From NCBI RefSeq assembly GCF_954871325.1, contig NC_088778.1:6667743-6731742 (forward strand): 64,000 bases of DNA, given 5' to 3'. Of the stretch, positions 37,601-52,600 are shown in pieces. A model generated the notes under the pieces. The model did no database searches. It was not told the DNA's origin and saw only the letters and a list, made by a program, of their open reading frames with translations. Source of the DNA: Gordionus sp. m RMFG-2023. Lineage: Eukaryota; Nematomorpha; Gordioida; Chordodea; Parachordodidae. Both the position numbers and the translations under genes were made by a program. Each line of letters begins with the position of its first letter. Position 1 is the first letter of the stretch.

Positions 37601-40600
37601 TTATTTTTTAATTTTTTACATTTTTACCTAATAATTTTTTTTATAAAAGTTATTCAGACTAAATATCAATTCTAAATGATAAAGTAATCACAATAATTTT
37701 ATCATGTATAAAAATATTGATAATCTTTGGTAATTAAATGTATTGATATTAAATTTTAATTAAATATGAAGATCTGTGGCAGGTTTTAGCTGGGTGCGTA
37801 TTAGCAGCCATTTTAAGACAGGGATTTATTTTTGAATAAGAAAAAATTTAACTACATTTTTAAGAACATTAAAAGCCAAGATCTAGGGTAACAAATTTGT
37901 ATATAAAGATGAATGCCCTATTTTTTTGTAAATTATACTATAGTCTTAAGTGCCAAAAAGTTCTTCTGATATATATTATCATTTTTTTAAAAATGAAGAA
38001 GTATTATAATACGCACCGCAAAATAGTAAAAGGTACCCCGGGTAATTCTTAAATTTTCTTTTTTTAAAATTTTATATTCATTTAAACATTTTGGAAAATT
38101 TGCTTCATCTATTTTTTTTTTATAGAACTTCCATTCTTTATGAACAATATAACCCCGGTCTCCTTTAATTAGGTTTTGTTCCGTGCTATAGATAAAATTG
38201 TTATTACTAAAAATTTTAAGGGATTAAGATCTTTTTTTTTTTGGTTAAACTAAATATATATATGCAGTAACTACTTTATTTTGAATGCCAATATATTGTA
38301 GAGATAATGTAAAAATTAAGTAGAGGAGACCGGGGTTGTATGGTCCATAAAAAATTGGAGTGCTATAAAAATTAGATCAAGAAAATTTTCCAAAGTTTAA
38401 AAGTATTTTTATTCTTTACATATATCTATCTCTATAGTAGAAATAAATATCTAAGAAAATAATCTTTTAGATTTAAAAATGGAAATTTAAGAATTAAGTG
38501 TCTATTATCTTTTCGCGTTGCATCGTCATATCGTTCTTTATTATTAGTTCTTATATATAGAAATTCTAAATAAATAAGTGAGAATAAATTGTCAAATATA
38601 TTAAATTCACCAGGTTCACTTTATTATATATCACCAGATATAACTTGCTGTCATCTTAAAGCTGTCATATAATTTAAAAGAAATAAACCAATAATTCTCA
38701 TATTATCATTTGGGACCCTAGAAAAACTAGTGGCTTCTAATGTTCTTATAAATTTAGTAGAATTTTTTCATTCCAAAAAATCCCTGTTTAAAAATGGCTA
38801 ATACGTACCCGTCAAAATCTGCCCCAGGTCTTCACAATCAATTAAAATTTAATTTAAGGGATATTAATTTAACATGAATATTGGTAATATTTTTATACAT
38901 GATAAAATTGAGTTCATTTTAGCATTTACAATTGATATTTAGTCCGAATATCATTTATAAAATTGGTAAAATGTAAAAAATAAAAAGTTATTTGTGACGT
39001 GTGAAAATTTAAATTTGCATTTAAAATTTATCATGGAGCAATAATGTAAGTAACATTTTTACCTACCTAAACATCTTATTAAAATATATATTTGGCTTAA
39101 ATTTTAAATCTCAAAGTTTATGAGTTTTAAATGATTAGAAGAAATTACCGGCTCCCACTATCTCCTGTCACCCCTAAAATGTAAAATAATTTTTCCATAG
39201 ATAAGTTTAATAGTTATGGTTTCTATAAATCTTTTATTTAGGTTTTAAAAATATATATTTGTAAGGATGTGGTACAAAATATCAATATATTTAATTCACA
39301 AACTTTTAAAATTAATCGAAAAAGAAAAAATAAGCTTTTTTTTAATATAAAAATTAAAACGTGTCCAAAATATAATTCTAGAAATTTAAAAAATTTAACA
39401 TACGATTTTATTATAATTTTAAAACTTATGAAAGTTTTAAAAATTCGGTGAGAACCAAAATGATATAAAATACTTACCTAGACTGAAAATTCTTATATTA
39501 AAATGCATTTTGGAGCGTTATTAAATTGTATATCAGCTGATGACGCGTCATTATAGTTTACTATGCAATTATTTTTATTATAAATAAAACCTACCTTTGT
39601 AAATTGTTTATATGGATACACAATATGGCGTGCCACCAGCTGATTTGCAGTGATACTCATTTAAACAAATAAATCGTCAATCTAGGTATTTTATTAGGTC
39701 ACTGGTTAAAAAAGAACCTTATAGATCCCCTAGCCAATTATCTAAGCCCCCTACCCCCTTTATTGACGCAAATTTAGAGGGCCCTGGGTGGAAAAAATTA
39801 TTTAAGAAAAGGAAATAAGAAAAGAAAAGATCGTTACCACTCCTGAATTAGGATTTTTTCCCCCGTTGCTGAAAGTGGAAGCGAGAGTAGAAGAACAAGA
39901 TTCGTCGTATCTGGCATTCTCTCCTGTATTTATAGCGCTGTTTATGGAAATTGTCCACATACTTGCAGCGTATCCATCACAATTGCAATCATCATTTTTG
40001 CCACCGTCTCCTGAAGCCCATACGTATATATTGCCTAAACCATTTCTTCCCTAAAAAATGTATATTTTTTGTTTAAATTTAGATTTTATTAATATTAAGT
40101 ACTGTGTGAGAGGGACTATTTCTCAAAATGATAACAGAAAAGGCTTCTTGTTCATTATAAATTATTTTTAAAAACCTCATTAACTCCTTTGACTATAGCT
40201 CTCATGGTTAAATTTCTAGGCCCATCTACTGTCTTGCCATCATCTGTAGGTCCCCAAGAAGCGCTGTATATGTCTATCAAATTAGGTTCGTGCCCCATAG
40301 AATTAGCTTCTATCAGATCCGTCATATAAGGTTGATCCAACATTCTTATACCTAAGATATTTTATTTCTCACAGAAATAAAATAGAAATTCGTAGTTATA
40401 AAAATGGCTTTAGAATAAAATCATTACAAATTATGAAATGAGAAAAAGAAAAAAAGCAATATAATTTAAAATTTACCAGCAACTTTGGAATCATAAGCGA
40501 TACCGACCCCGCAAATTCCATTATCTCTTTTGGCAGATACCTCACCGGCGCATCTTGTGCCATGGCTTATTTATATGTTTTAAAACGATTAGTTTGATAG

Positions 40601-43600
40601 TATATTTAGCATAATAAAGGATAAAATTTGACATAAAAATTGAGTGAGAGCTAAATACAAGCTCATTGGGATTAATATACAGGCCCATGTCTAAAAAAAT
40701 TGATTGCCCGAGCTTATTTATCCTGCATTCACAGTTTGCGCGAATTCGCGGCGAAGTATACAAAATGAGAATGCACGGTCATGCTTCATTTAGATATATT
40801 TTTAAAAGACGCCTACTTAGGTCGCTAAAAAATAGGAATTTGGCTACAAAAAATTAGAACAATAACCTAAATAGAATTGATTCACCACAATAAATGTAAT
40901 GAAAGATGAATATTATGAAGAAAACAAAATGAGTTAAAAAGTAGATGTTTAATAAGTTGTCAAAATACCTATTAAACCAATCATCAGTGTATCTTGGATA
41001 CGGATAAGGGTCGTTACTGCTAAAGTCGTAACTGGCTTTCGCGTTCTGAAAATATTAAAATAAATATAAATATATATGTGTGCAAAATAGAATGTTTTAT
41101 GAAGACTTACAAAATTTTCCCTGAGATCTGGATGAGTGTAATCGATCCCTAAATTTATAAATAGAAGTAAAAAAATATAAAATTAAAAATTTTGTATGAC
41201 CCTTTTATTTAACTTTTTCCTCATTTTAATTTCTAAATATAGAGCGGTGCGATACTCTTAGCTAAACGAAGTTCAATTGTTTGCCAGTGTTTATTTTTTT
41301 GAAATTTAAGCATCGTGATGAGATGTGACGCTATTAGCGCTCTATAAATAAGGCCTTAGTGCTACAAACAGTCATATGTGTTCGCTCTTACCTAGGCTAT
41401 GTAATAGGCTGGATTCGTATAAGGATCCGATCCGATATGACTTAATAGCTGAGCGATTTTTAAAAGTCTTTTAATTATTAATAAAGAAAAATTGACCATA
41501 TAGGTAACAAATTTTAAAAATATCGATCAGCTGTTAATCCGAGCTCATATACATAATAATATAATGACTTAGGGCTAAAATGCGTTAAAAAAATGAATAA
41601 TTTTAAGCCATGCTTAATGATCTATCTACAATCTTTCATCTTCCTTTTATTATATTTACTTTTCCACTTTTTTCCATCATAATTTTATCGATTATTTATT
41701 TTTTTTTGAAAAAATTACCATCATCCATAATGGCTGTAGTCACATTTTTTCCAGTCACGCCCATAGCCCAAGCAGCTTCTACGTTTAAATCCAAATACTT
41801 TTTACCCCCATTTTGTCCCGTGTTTTTCTGAGTAACGAAGAAAAAAAAAATAGGTAAATACGAAAATCGCAAAATTGTTTGTAATTTTAAAATTTCCGTT
41901 ATTATTGATTTAGAGAAAAAAAAACAACTAATTTTAGTTTTCAAGAGAATTGATTCATCTATATTTTTGCCAATAATAATAATAATATCATAAAATATAT
42001 CTCGTAAAAAATTTTATCTTTTAATCCAGAAATTAGTATTCGAAATCCTAATTAGTTACAACAGCAATTTATTTTATATATTTTTTTAAAATAGATTTCT
42101 TATATTTGATAAGTTAGGAAAGAACCCAAATTCGACATAAAGTTCCATTATATAGTAAAATATTTCGTATAGCATTATCCACCCCAACTAATCCCATTAA
42201 AAATCCTATCCACCCTCTTCATAAATTAAAAAATAATCAAAAACTATCCTCATTGATATTCATAAATATAAAAAGAACATTTTCCCCCATAAATTCAACC
42301 CTGTGATATGGAAAGGGTTAAAAACTTGATTGATAAAATGAATATGAAATTACATAGTACAAGCAGAAATGTTATATTAAAGTTAATAATAAGAAATGGA
42401 AAAATTTATGGATTTATATTCATTTTTTCATTCTTCGGGATGTAAAAAAATCAATTTTTTAAAATCGATTTCGATTATTCAAAAAATGAAAATTAATTAA
42501 AATATTTAAATTAAAAAAATTTTAAATTTAGTTCTACTAAGGTTATCTCCCGAAATAAAAGGAATAGAAGTTGATAAGAAAAAGAAGTAATAAATCGTTT
42601 TGTGTAAAAAAAAAAATTTCAACTCACCAAATACCATTGATCTCCAAATAGTGGGTCATTAGGCTCCTTGATGGAGTTGGGCTGAGGCAATTTCAATTCA
42701 AGAGCTTTATAACCTCTCTTAGTTCTTATAAATCCAGGCTGTCGTACAACGTAATGAACCTTTTTTTTTAAATGTCACAATTAAAACGCTATATTGTATG
42801 ATGAAATGCTAATTTTAAAAAGGAAATGAAAACCTAGGAAAGAGAAAAATAGATATTATAAAAGGGAAATCTAATTGATTCAAAGCCTTTTTTTCCTTCT
42901 CTTTACTAAATTTTAATTAATATTATTTTGTGACAAATATAACAAGGATATAAAAAAATATATTTAAAAAATATTACATTAAGATGAAAATAAAAGGTTT
43001 TAAAATTTTATGATATGTTTCAAAGATAAAAGAAGATAAGAAGAAAAATAAAATGAATATTAAATTAATTTATTTTTTGAGCTCAAAATGGTCACATCAA
43101 AGTTTTTTGTTAGCATTGAAAGATAGGATTATTCTTAAATATAAATTTTATTTATAATGTGTTTATTGATTCCCTTTTCGTTAAATTATATTTCTCCGAA
43201 TTCAATCATGAAATCTAATTTTAATTTTTTATTAAATGATGTATCTTCTTTGAGTATTATTTCTTAGAGGAAAAACATGATTGACCTTTGAGATTTCACG
43301 AATTACAATTGGTTGAATTCTGTCAGTTAGTTAATTTAGAAATGAGTCATCATAAGATTTCACAATAAGGGAATGCGAAGAAGTTTTGTTAAATAGTTCG
43401 ATTCGATTTTAAAAACTTCAAACTTGATATTTTTTTCCAGAAAAATACACAAACTTGAAAATTTTACTCATGGAGGGCACAAAGGTTTGGACATCAGCAA
43501 AATCTAGAGACCTAGAGGATCGGCTCAAATCGACCCGTTTAACGATGGGTCTATTTTTCAAAATGGCTTGATTAAGATTTAACCAAAATAGTTTTTCATA

Positions 43601-46600
43601 GATAGATCTGAAGATTTTCTCAGAGATGGCAGAAGGGTTCGAATCTCTATTTGCCAAATCTCGAAACTATATTATTATTTTGGATAAAATCTTGATAGGG
43701 TGGTCCTTAAAAATCTACCTAAACGGGCTATTGGGAAGGTTAAATAATCGTATATTTATATTTTAACTTCCTTATGATACAGCAAGAGTGATAGCTACAA
43801 ATTAGTTGAACTCATAGGATATTTGTAAAAATATCATTTCACATCTAATTTTAACGTTAAATTTTCAAATTAAATTATTAATTTTGTTCGAATATGAATA
43901 AACATTTATTCGATTAGGAAAAAAAAATCAAATTTTTTGTTAAAATTATTCTAAGATTTTTACGAAATAATTTTAACATGTTGCTTTTTGATAATTTCTT
44001 TAAAACCGTTTTGGAACACTTTATAACATTAACTTGCTTATTTTTTATTTTCAAAAATGTTTTATTATATAAATTATGAGAAATCAATAATTATACCCTA
44101 ACAAAGGTAATAAATTTATAAATTAAAAATATGATCAAATTTATTTTTTTAAAAAATGTAATTTATATTTTTATACTTAAAAAATCGAAACACAATTATG
44201 CTTAATGCCTAATTTAATTGACATTGGTGATAAGTTGATAAAAATAAATCCTCATAAGAAGAGGAGCCGATTGTAAACAATATGAATGCAGAACAGATAG
44301 TGAACCTGAAAACTGCAAGAGCATTATAAAATGTAAAGAAATAATATCGTCGTCATTCATCAATAACAGGCTTGTAGCCAATGTGAGACAGGGAGGGGGG
44401 GGTGGCAACTTAGCAAAAAATTTAGATAAAAGGTTTTATGAATTATAATATGCAATATATTCAATTTCAAATATGTTATATTTTATTTTAAATTTAAGCA
44501 AAAAGTTATATTAATTTTTATATTTCTTCCTTATATATTAACTACTTTTTCCTACAAATATTTAAAGCATATTTTCTTACATTTTTTTGTAAACCTTAAA
44601 AACTGATGGATATAAGAAAATTTTATCAACCAAAAAACCTTCCCGATTATAATTGATTATTCATCTTCACAATCTGATGCACAATAATTGCAAATAAAAT
44701 TATTAAACAAAATAAAAGAATCTAAAAAGATAGATAATGAAGAAATAAGGTCTTCAAGAGGTTAGTAATGATTAGATACAATTTGCTGAATTTTACTTTT
44801 AATAATTCTTGCACTAAAAAGAAAAAAAAACTGCAAAAAGCATGTCCGTCACGATGAAGCCTTTAACCCAGTTGTTAAAGTATTTTTGGATCTAAAAGAT
44901 CCTATTTTAATGCCCTTAGAGAAATCAGAATGGTCAGAACCAGATACTTCATCTGAATCTGATACATTATTAGATTCTCGACTTTCACCTAGGCAAACAA
45001 TCGCCAATATATTAACGTGGACTCAATGAGAATTACTATTAAATAACCATTTTTATTCTATTTTTGACTCAAATTAATGAACGTTGTGTACCACCAAATG
45101 GCTCTATCCAATTTTTAAATATTACCTAGATAACTGTCTTAGGATATATTAAATCTAGATATTACTATTAAATAATTCACTCAATTTTATTCGAGGTAAT
45201 AAATGCATCTGAAGGCCATATCTGACTGCCGATTAATTTCAGAATTTCAATCTTGGTATGAAAAAGATGAAATCCTTCAAGAAACACCATGGAATCATGA
45301 TTATTATAAAATATATAATTTTTTCCAAATCTTTTTAAATTACTTTATATTTTGGCAACAAACAAGTACAAATCAAGGACCTTTTCTTCATTACGTAGAA
45401 TAAAAACTTATCTCAGAAGTACGACATCAAATTATTTGAATGAAAGAGCTTAAGATAGAGATTCAATCCTATTAAAAAAATGAGCGCAATCGCCAAAAAA
45501 AAAATTAAATTTCAATTTTATAATTATTGTAATTTTTGATAAGATGTAACCCAAGACAAACGCCTCAATCCACAGAAAGAAAGAAAGAAAGAAATTTTTA
45601 GACGAACTAATAGTTCCTATTTTAAGAACACAATTTTCAAATTATATTTTTATTTTAATGTATTTTAAATTTTTAGGAATAATATTTTTTAAAAAAACCC
45701 ACTCAATAAATGATTTAAAGTTGGTAACCAAAAAAAGTAAAACAACATCATATTATCGCCATAACAAAATTTCATTTAAAAAAAAAAATATGAAATAAAA
45801 ATATTGTATAATAAAACTTGAAAATTATTTGATTAAATCAAATTGACCTATTTTAAAAAATATTCTTCTGACGAATTATGAGCGGTAAGGTTCGGTCCAG
45901 ATTCATAGATCTCTTTAGAAACCGAAAAAAAAGGTAAAGTAGTCTTCTGAATTCGTATTAAACTTAGGAACTTAATAAAATCTAGCTTATATCGACCATT
46001 GGCCTAAAGTAATTATATTCCATCTGATTTCTAAATTCAATCTGAATGCAATCGAATATTATATATTTTTGGAGGGAGGGGTGGGAGAATTTGTTGTAAG
46101 GCAATTATAAATAAAATCAACGGGTCCAGCCAAACCTAAAAAAATATGCAAATTGAAAAGTATTTTTAACCTGTGGATCATATTTTAGATTTTGCCACCT
46201 GTGTAAATCATCGATTTGGAGTTTACTTTGCCTCCTAGATCTACGCTTGCCTTTGTTAGTTGATAAAGATACAATCTCCTTGGGTGTCTTGGTGATTGAT
46301 AACGATTTGAAATTGTAATGGTGAGGATGACCACTTATCTAATATAAATAAAAAAAATTAAATTTCAATTGCTCATTTTAAAAAATTTATTAAAATGACA
46401 GTATGTAATTTTTTTTCTTGTATTTTCATTTTTTCTTAAAATTAAACCCAAGATAAATATTTCAAAATTTTTTTTAAAAAAATGTTATATGTATTCCAGC
46501 CTATTTAGAAAAAATAACATCCCCTAACTAATATTTAGAATTGTTTTTTTTTCAACGGGAATTATTACTCCACATTAAACTTTAGTAAATAAAGTTGAGA

Positions 46601-49600
46601 TAATATACTCAAAAAAAAAAATTTTTTTTTTTTGATAAATATATATTAGAGGTTGGTATAGCTCTGCAGGCCGAGCAAAAGATCGGACAACTTGGGGAAA
46701 GTATTTTTGCGGACCGCACCCGCAAGTTCAAATTAATTTAATCATTCCTTTAATAAAAATTTAGTATTGGGCAAATGGACAACTTGCAAATAATTATCTT
46801 ACGTGCTGGGAAAAATTATTGGTGGGTCCAAACTGAAATTTTCTAAAACACTATAAAATTAAAATTAAAAATGGAGGAAATAATTAATTAGCATAATAGG
46901 CTAAACAAAATTTCTTTTAATACTATAATTTTGTATTTATATTATTAAGAAAAAAAGATCATAGAATTTTAAATCACGTGATTGGTTCTCAGGACGCCTA
47001 GATTTAATTTAAATAAGAAGTTATTTCTCACTATTAAAGGATAACAGTTTAGCGAAGCCCTTTGCTTCAATAATTAGAATCGGGTATCTTAAATAATACA
47101 ATGTGCAGATACCCAAGACAATATATACTATCCTAGATTAGCGGGTCATTTATTAAAAAAGTATACATTCATTGAAGTCCGCGACAATCAATGTTATAGA
47201 CTGTGCGCCATAGTGGATGCCATTGAAAGGCTTTTCGTTTTAATGCGCTCTAATGGGGACTTCAATGTAGGTACACTTTTTAGTGATTTGTCTCTTTGAA
47301 ATTTATACACTGTAAATTATTATAATAGTAAAAATAAAATATTATTATTCTTCTATCACATTTTAAAAATTTTAAATTATTTGTATCAATAATTTGCGCA
47401 TTTGAATTTACTTATTAATATTAAGTGGTGTAGGAAATGTTATTTTTTATATCTGGATATTTTTTAATCTAATTTAATATAATGTTAGTTATTTTACTAT
47501 TACACATATATATTAATCATTTCAAAATAGTAAAAAAATAATTGCTTTTCACTTTTTTATATCTATCGAATGACTTTAATTTTTTTTAAAAATTTTATAA
47601 AATAAATCCATTATCTTGTTGGATACAAATATTGAATTTAAAAAGACACTTATTAATTTTATTTAAAAACGGGGAAAAAAATGTTAGCACATAGGAATGT
47701 ATTCCCTGCCCCCTTATTGAAATGTGGGATGATTTTTTTAAAAGCTTGAACTGGGAAGTTAAGTTAATAGTCTTATGTGGAACTGTAGATATGGGAGAAT
47801 TATAGTGGCAAATTCCGTATTATCCCATTCATCGGAAATGCCGTAAAATAATTCATTATAAATCAAAAAAAATAGTAAAAAGAGAATGATATAGTTTCTT
47901 CAACATATTCTTAACATTGTGGAATATAGAAGTAATTCCAATCAAACCTAAAACATTTATATAAATATAGAAGGGATAAATATTATAGAAAAATTTATAA
48001 GTTTAAAAAATATTACATATTAATAAAATTTATTGTTTATATATAATACAGTTTGAAAGATCGATCATAAAGGTGTATTTAAACATTTTATCAACTTTTT
48101 GTACAAATCATTATTAATAATATAGGTTAGATTATATATTTTTCATTAAACCATCATTAAATTAATGATTCCCAAACATGGTGCAAGTATATTTAATTGT
48201 AAATCACAAAACCAAAACCAAAACAGAGGTCGAATAAGCATACCTATAAAATTATCCAAAAAATTTTTTTAATGGCATCTGTGTCATAATTGTTATTTTA
48301 ATACTATTTTTTATATTTCTATTATCATACACATCTCAAAGATTGAATTATTTTCTTTTCTCTAATTTTTTTAATTTCAAGATTTTTTTTTTTATAAAAC
48401 TCTTTCCCCTAACATTGAAGTTGAATTTTATCAAAGATTTTTAAAACATAGAGGGAAATGGTTTAATATTCATAGAGTTTTCGATTTGAGACAATTTTTG
48501 AAAACGGCCCGATAAAGATTTTAACCAAAATAGGCTTACATAATATTATCTTGATTAAAATCTTAACCGGGAAATTTTTAAAAATCGACTCAAATTGGGC
48601 CGTTTAACAACATTAAGTATTCGCGTAATGGCTTTAGGATTGTAATATCAAATCCCTGGCATGCATTTACTAAACTTAATATGTTAAAGATTGACATATA
48701 AATATTTAGGTACTTTGGAAGTGGAAAGCTTTAGGCCCATTTAGAGCAGGCCTTTACCCAGATTATATAAAAATATTAAAAAGCCTTTTTGTGAAAACTT
48801 TAATAGTGACATACTATATACCTTAGAAAGGAGGGGAGTGGAGGAAATGCCTGCCTTTCACATTTGGCTTGCTCATAAAGATTGATGTGTTCTTTTGGAT
48901 TACATTTCAAAATTTTGAATACACCCATCTAAGCTCACCTCTTTCCCATTTTCAAAAAATCCTAGGTTATACAACATTTCTCCATACATTTTTTCTCATT
49001 AAAAAATTCCTATACATTCCAAAAATGCCTTTCATTTATCCTCTATTTCTATTCCCTGACATGTTATTTGATTTGAGATTTTGAGTAAATCCCTTACAAA
49101 ACAAAACTTAACCTCAAATTTTGACTTACTTATTGGATGCAAGTTTATCTCCCACCAAATTTGGACTTATATAGGCCTATGATTTCTTGCTTCACTGAGC
49201 ATTGCAGCTTTCCTCTTGTCATAAAAAAGTCAGCTAATTATCAACACTTTTATCATTACCAAAAACCTCTATCTAATGATAGCTCTAGATCTATGGAAAA
49301 CAAATTCTCGCCTTTATTTTCTAGACAACTGGAACTTACCCTTAATTCAATATTCTGTTCAATTCCTTTTCTCGAATGCTGTTTCGAAGGCCACTTCTTG
49401 GATCTTTAACCCAGTTATCACCTCCCAAATAAATCAAGTTAGTAATCAACAATCTAATACTTCATCTCAGGTTATGAATGTGTCGAAGCCATCTCAAGCT
49501 CTAACCATTGTTTAAACGAAGTATAATAATCTCTTGTTTAGGATATGATATCGTCACACCCTCATCATGCGAAATCTGTCAATTGCATGCTTAGTGGCAT

Positions 49601-52600
49601 GAATGGCTGCCTTTTGAGAAACGGCAATTTTTATACCACTGTCGATGATGCTAGATTATCCGTTCTGTCATATTCCAACTAGTGATCTGCATCGGGCCTA
49701 TCTTTTTAACCCCGGCCCGGCCCAAAATTTTTTTTAAAAAAGTTTATCCGGCCCGGCCCGAACCCGAAATTTTTTTTAAAAAATTTACATACCCGGCCTG
49801 GCCCGAATTTATTTAAATATAGAAATTAATTTTTATAATTACTCAAAATAAAAGACATATGTTATATGTCGTTTAGTTTCAATAAATAAAATCAAATATT
49901 TTTATTTTACATAAAAAATTCAATATAAAATTGATAAATTAAGATATATTTAAAAAAAATTCCAAGGTCCGACCCGAACCGGGTCCGAATTTTTTTAAAA
50001 TATTAAGCCCGCCCCGAACCCGATTGTTTTAAATATAATTAGGCACGAGCCGGGCCCGAACGGAATTCGGGCCGAGCCGGGTACGGACCGGGCCTAACTT
50101 TGCAGATCTCTAATTCCAACGACGTTGGAACCCTTAAAATTTAATTTCGAAGACAATATTAGGCCCGATAGAATGACTCCATGGAATGAATTCCATTAGC
50201 CTGGGATAATTTATGCATTGATTGCTTTATTGGTTAGATCTTCCCATTGTTTCCCACACAATTGGTGATTTCGGATCTGTAGCTGGGATTTTTTAAAATC
50301 CCTTAGGGCTTAATTTTAGGGAACTATAATAACGGTTTTCAAATGCATATCACCATGTATATCAATCAGAGATCTGCAAACCAGGCCCGCCCCGGCCCTA
50401 AGCTCTGCCCACGAGCCGGGCCTATATTAATTTTTTAAAATATATCTGGGCCGTGCCTAAAATTTTTTTTTTAAGAAAAATACCTGGGCCGGGCAATATA
50501 TTATAAAACCGAACATTTTAAATCGCCGCCATATTAGCTATAAATATTTAATATAAATATAATAGATTTTAAAAAAATTCGGGCTGGGCGGTGTAAAGCC
50601 GGTCTCATCAATTTATTTTGTCATAACTAGAGGCACCTTAGTGTTTATAAATTTTATTATTTTATTCTTATTTTTTTTTAAAATGATTTTTTTTATTTTG
50701 AAAAGAGTTTATTACACATTATACTTTTTATATTGGTAATAAACGAATAGATAAGAAAATTCTTGTAGAATTTATAGGAGAACAGGGGATATTTTATTCT
50801 AAATTCAGGAGTAAAGTAACTGATCTTTACAGTTTCTTTTAAACGTAATAAATTTAATCAATCCGCTAGAAATTACATCTATTAAAATAAATCATTTTAT
50901 CAAATACAATATAATGGAAACTACAACAATACTGAAATACATTTTTGGCAAAATCATAATTTTTAAATGTAAAAATAACGTTTTCGTCAAATGATCCTAA
51001 TATAAATCATTTATTTACCCCGTTTTTCAAAATTTCAATGGTCTAATTTTTCCGGAGAGGTATTCCAATATTATTTAGAAAATATTTAACCAAATCAGTC
51101 AATCATGTAACATATTTCACATATTGGACAAAGCAATACTCTTATTGACTAGTATATTTTTAGCCGTTTTCAATTTTTAGCTTGCTAAAAAATCTGCTAA
51201 CCCTAAGTGGTTAATCGAATTTTAACGGATTTTCTCCTGCACGCCTCTGTAGATTGAGCCTTCATTTAATCATTACCCAACTGAATACGCATTTGACTCT
51301 AACATACAGTATAAATTACACAAATAAAACGTATGTCCAATTTTGCTTGATTATTAAGTTTGAAAAACCATTTAGACATATCCTTTTTTAAAAAAAAAAT
51401 GATAACTAATACTTTCCAGTTAAATTGTAAAATTCCCCTTAAATTTTAAAACAGAAATATAATACTAATGAAGTTGGTTTTAAAAAGTGTAGGTATTAAA
51501 AAAAAAAAATTTGGCAGTAAAATAACATATAAAAAAGTGAAAAGTAATTATCATCAATTATTTATTTGTTTTAAATTCCAAAAAAAAAGAAGTAAATTAG
51601 GCGATTCATAAAGTTAACATTAAAATTTAATCATTTTTGATATCGATATTCGATAACTTTTATATGAAAAAGAATTTTGGAAATAAGTAGAGAATATATA
51701 AAGGTTAACCGTTTTCAAATACCAAAAATTAGGTAAACTTCTATATCGTTTTTGCAAGATGCATTTTGTTGAACATCATGATATTCAGTCGATGATATGT
51801 AGTAGAGGGGTAAAAAGTCAGGAGTATATGCTTCATAAACTAGGATTTTTAGAAAATTCCAAAATTTTTTTGAAAAAACTCGATTTTGTGACTGAATCAA
51901 ATTCTAGAATGTAATATACCCTGAGTATTTTTTTTTAGTTTATAAAGGTATAATTAGTAAAAATTAAGGGTAGTGTGAAAATTTTACTACATGTTAAAAT
52001 CTTATTCTGGCATAATCAGGTCCTTCTCGAAATATAATTTAAACTTTAAAGATTTGCTAAAAACGCAGATCGGCTTAACAACCATCTAAGACATAAACAA
52101 GAGTTAAAACTTTTCGATATTAAAAATGATATTTATTTATACAAAAAATTTAAGTTATAAATAGTTTATTGAAAAATTTGTTCTCTAACAATAACTTTAA
52201 ATTATTTCAAATATATTTTTAAAAAAAATAATTAGAGATATTAATATTTTTTTATTTAAAATGAAAACAAAAATATATTCATTTTTCCAATATATTCAGG
52301 CCAAATTTTTTTTTATTGATTTTTAAATATTATTATATATCCTTTTAAATAACATAGAATAATAATATTTATAAAAACCTTTATTTTTCAAATAAGGAAA
52401 CAAAGACTATTAAAATGTTAGTGAAAATAAATTTTTCTTCAAGGTTACATAAAAGTTAGATAGTGTTTTCATTTAATATTAACTTTTTCGAAATGGTTTT
52501 ATCAAGAGGGATTGAATATGTTATGGTAAGAAATTTAAAAATTGTGCTTATTTTTATGAAAACTTTGAAATTGATCAATAATTGTAACATGAAACTTACA

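Noticed and set aside
41696-41944. Unspliced frame starting [10 protein letters not shown]
   Set aside because: Only the part from 41827 onwards is coding (PC2 exon 4). The rest is intron.
43630-43670. tRNA-like GGTTCGAATC box
   Set aside because: It lies inside a MITE copy and no cloverleaf or A box can be drawn.
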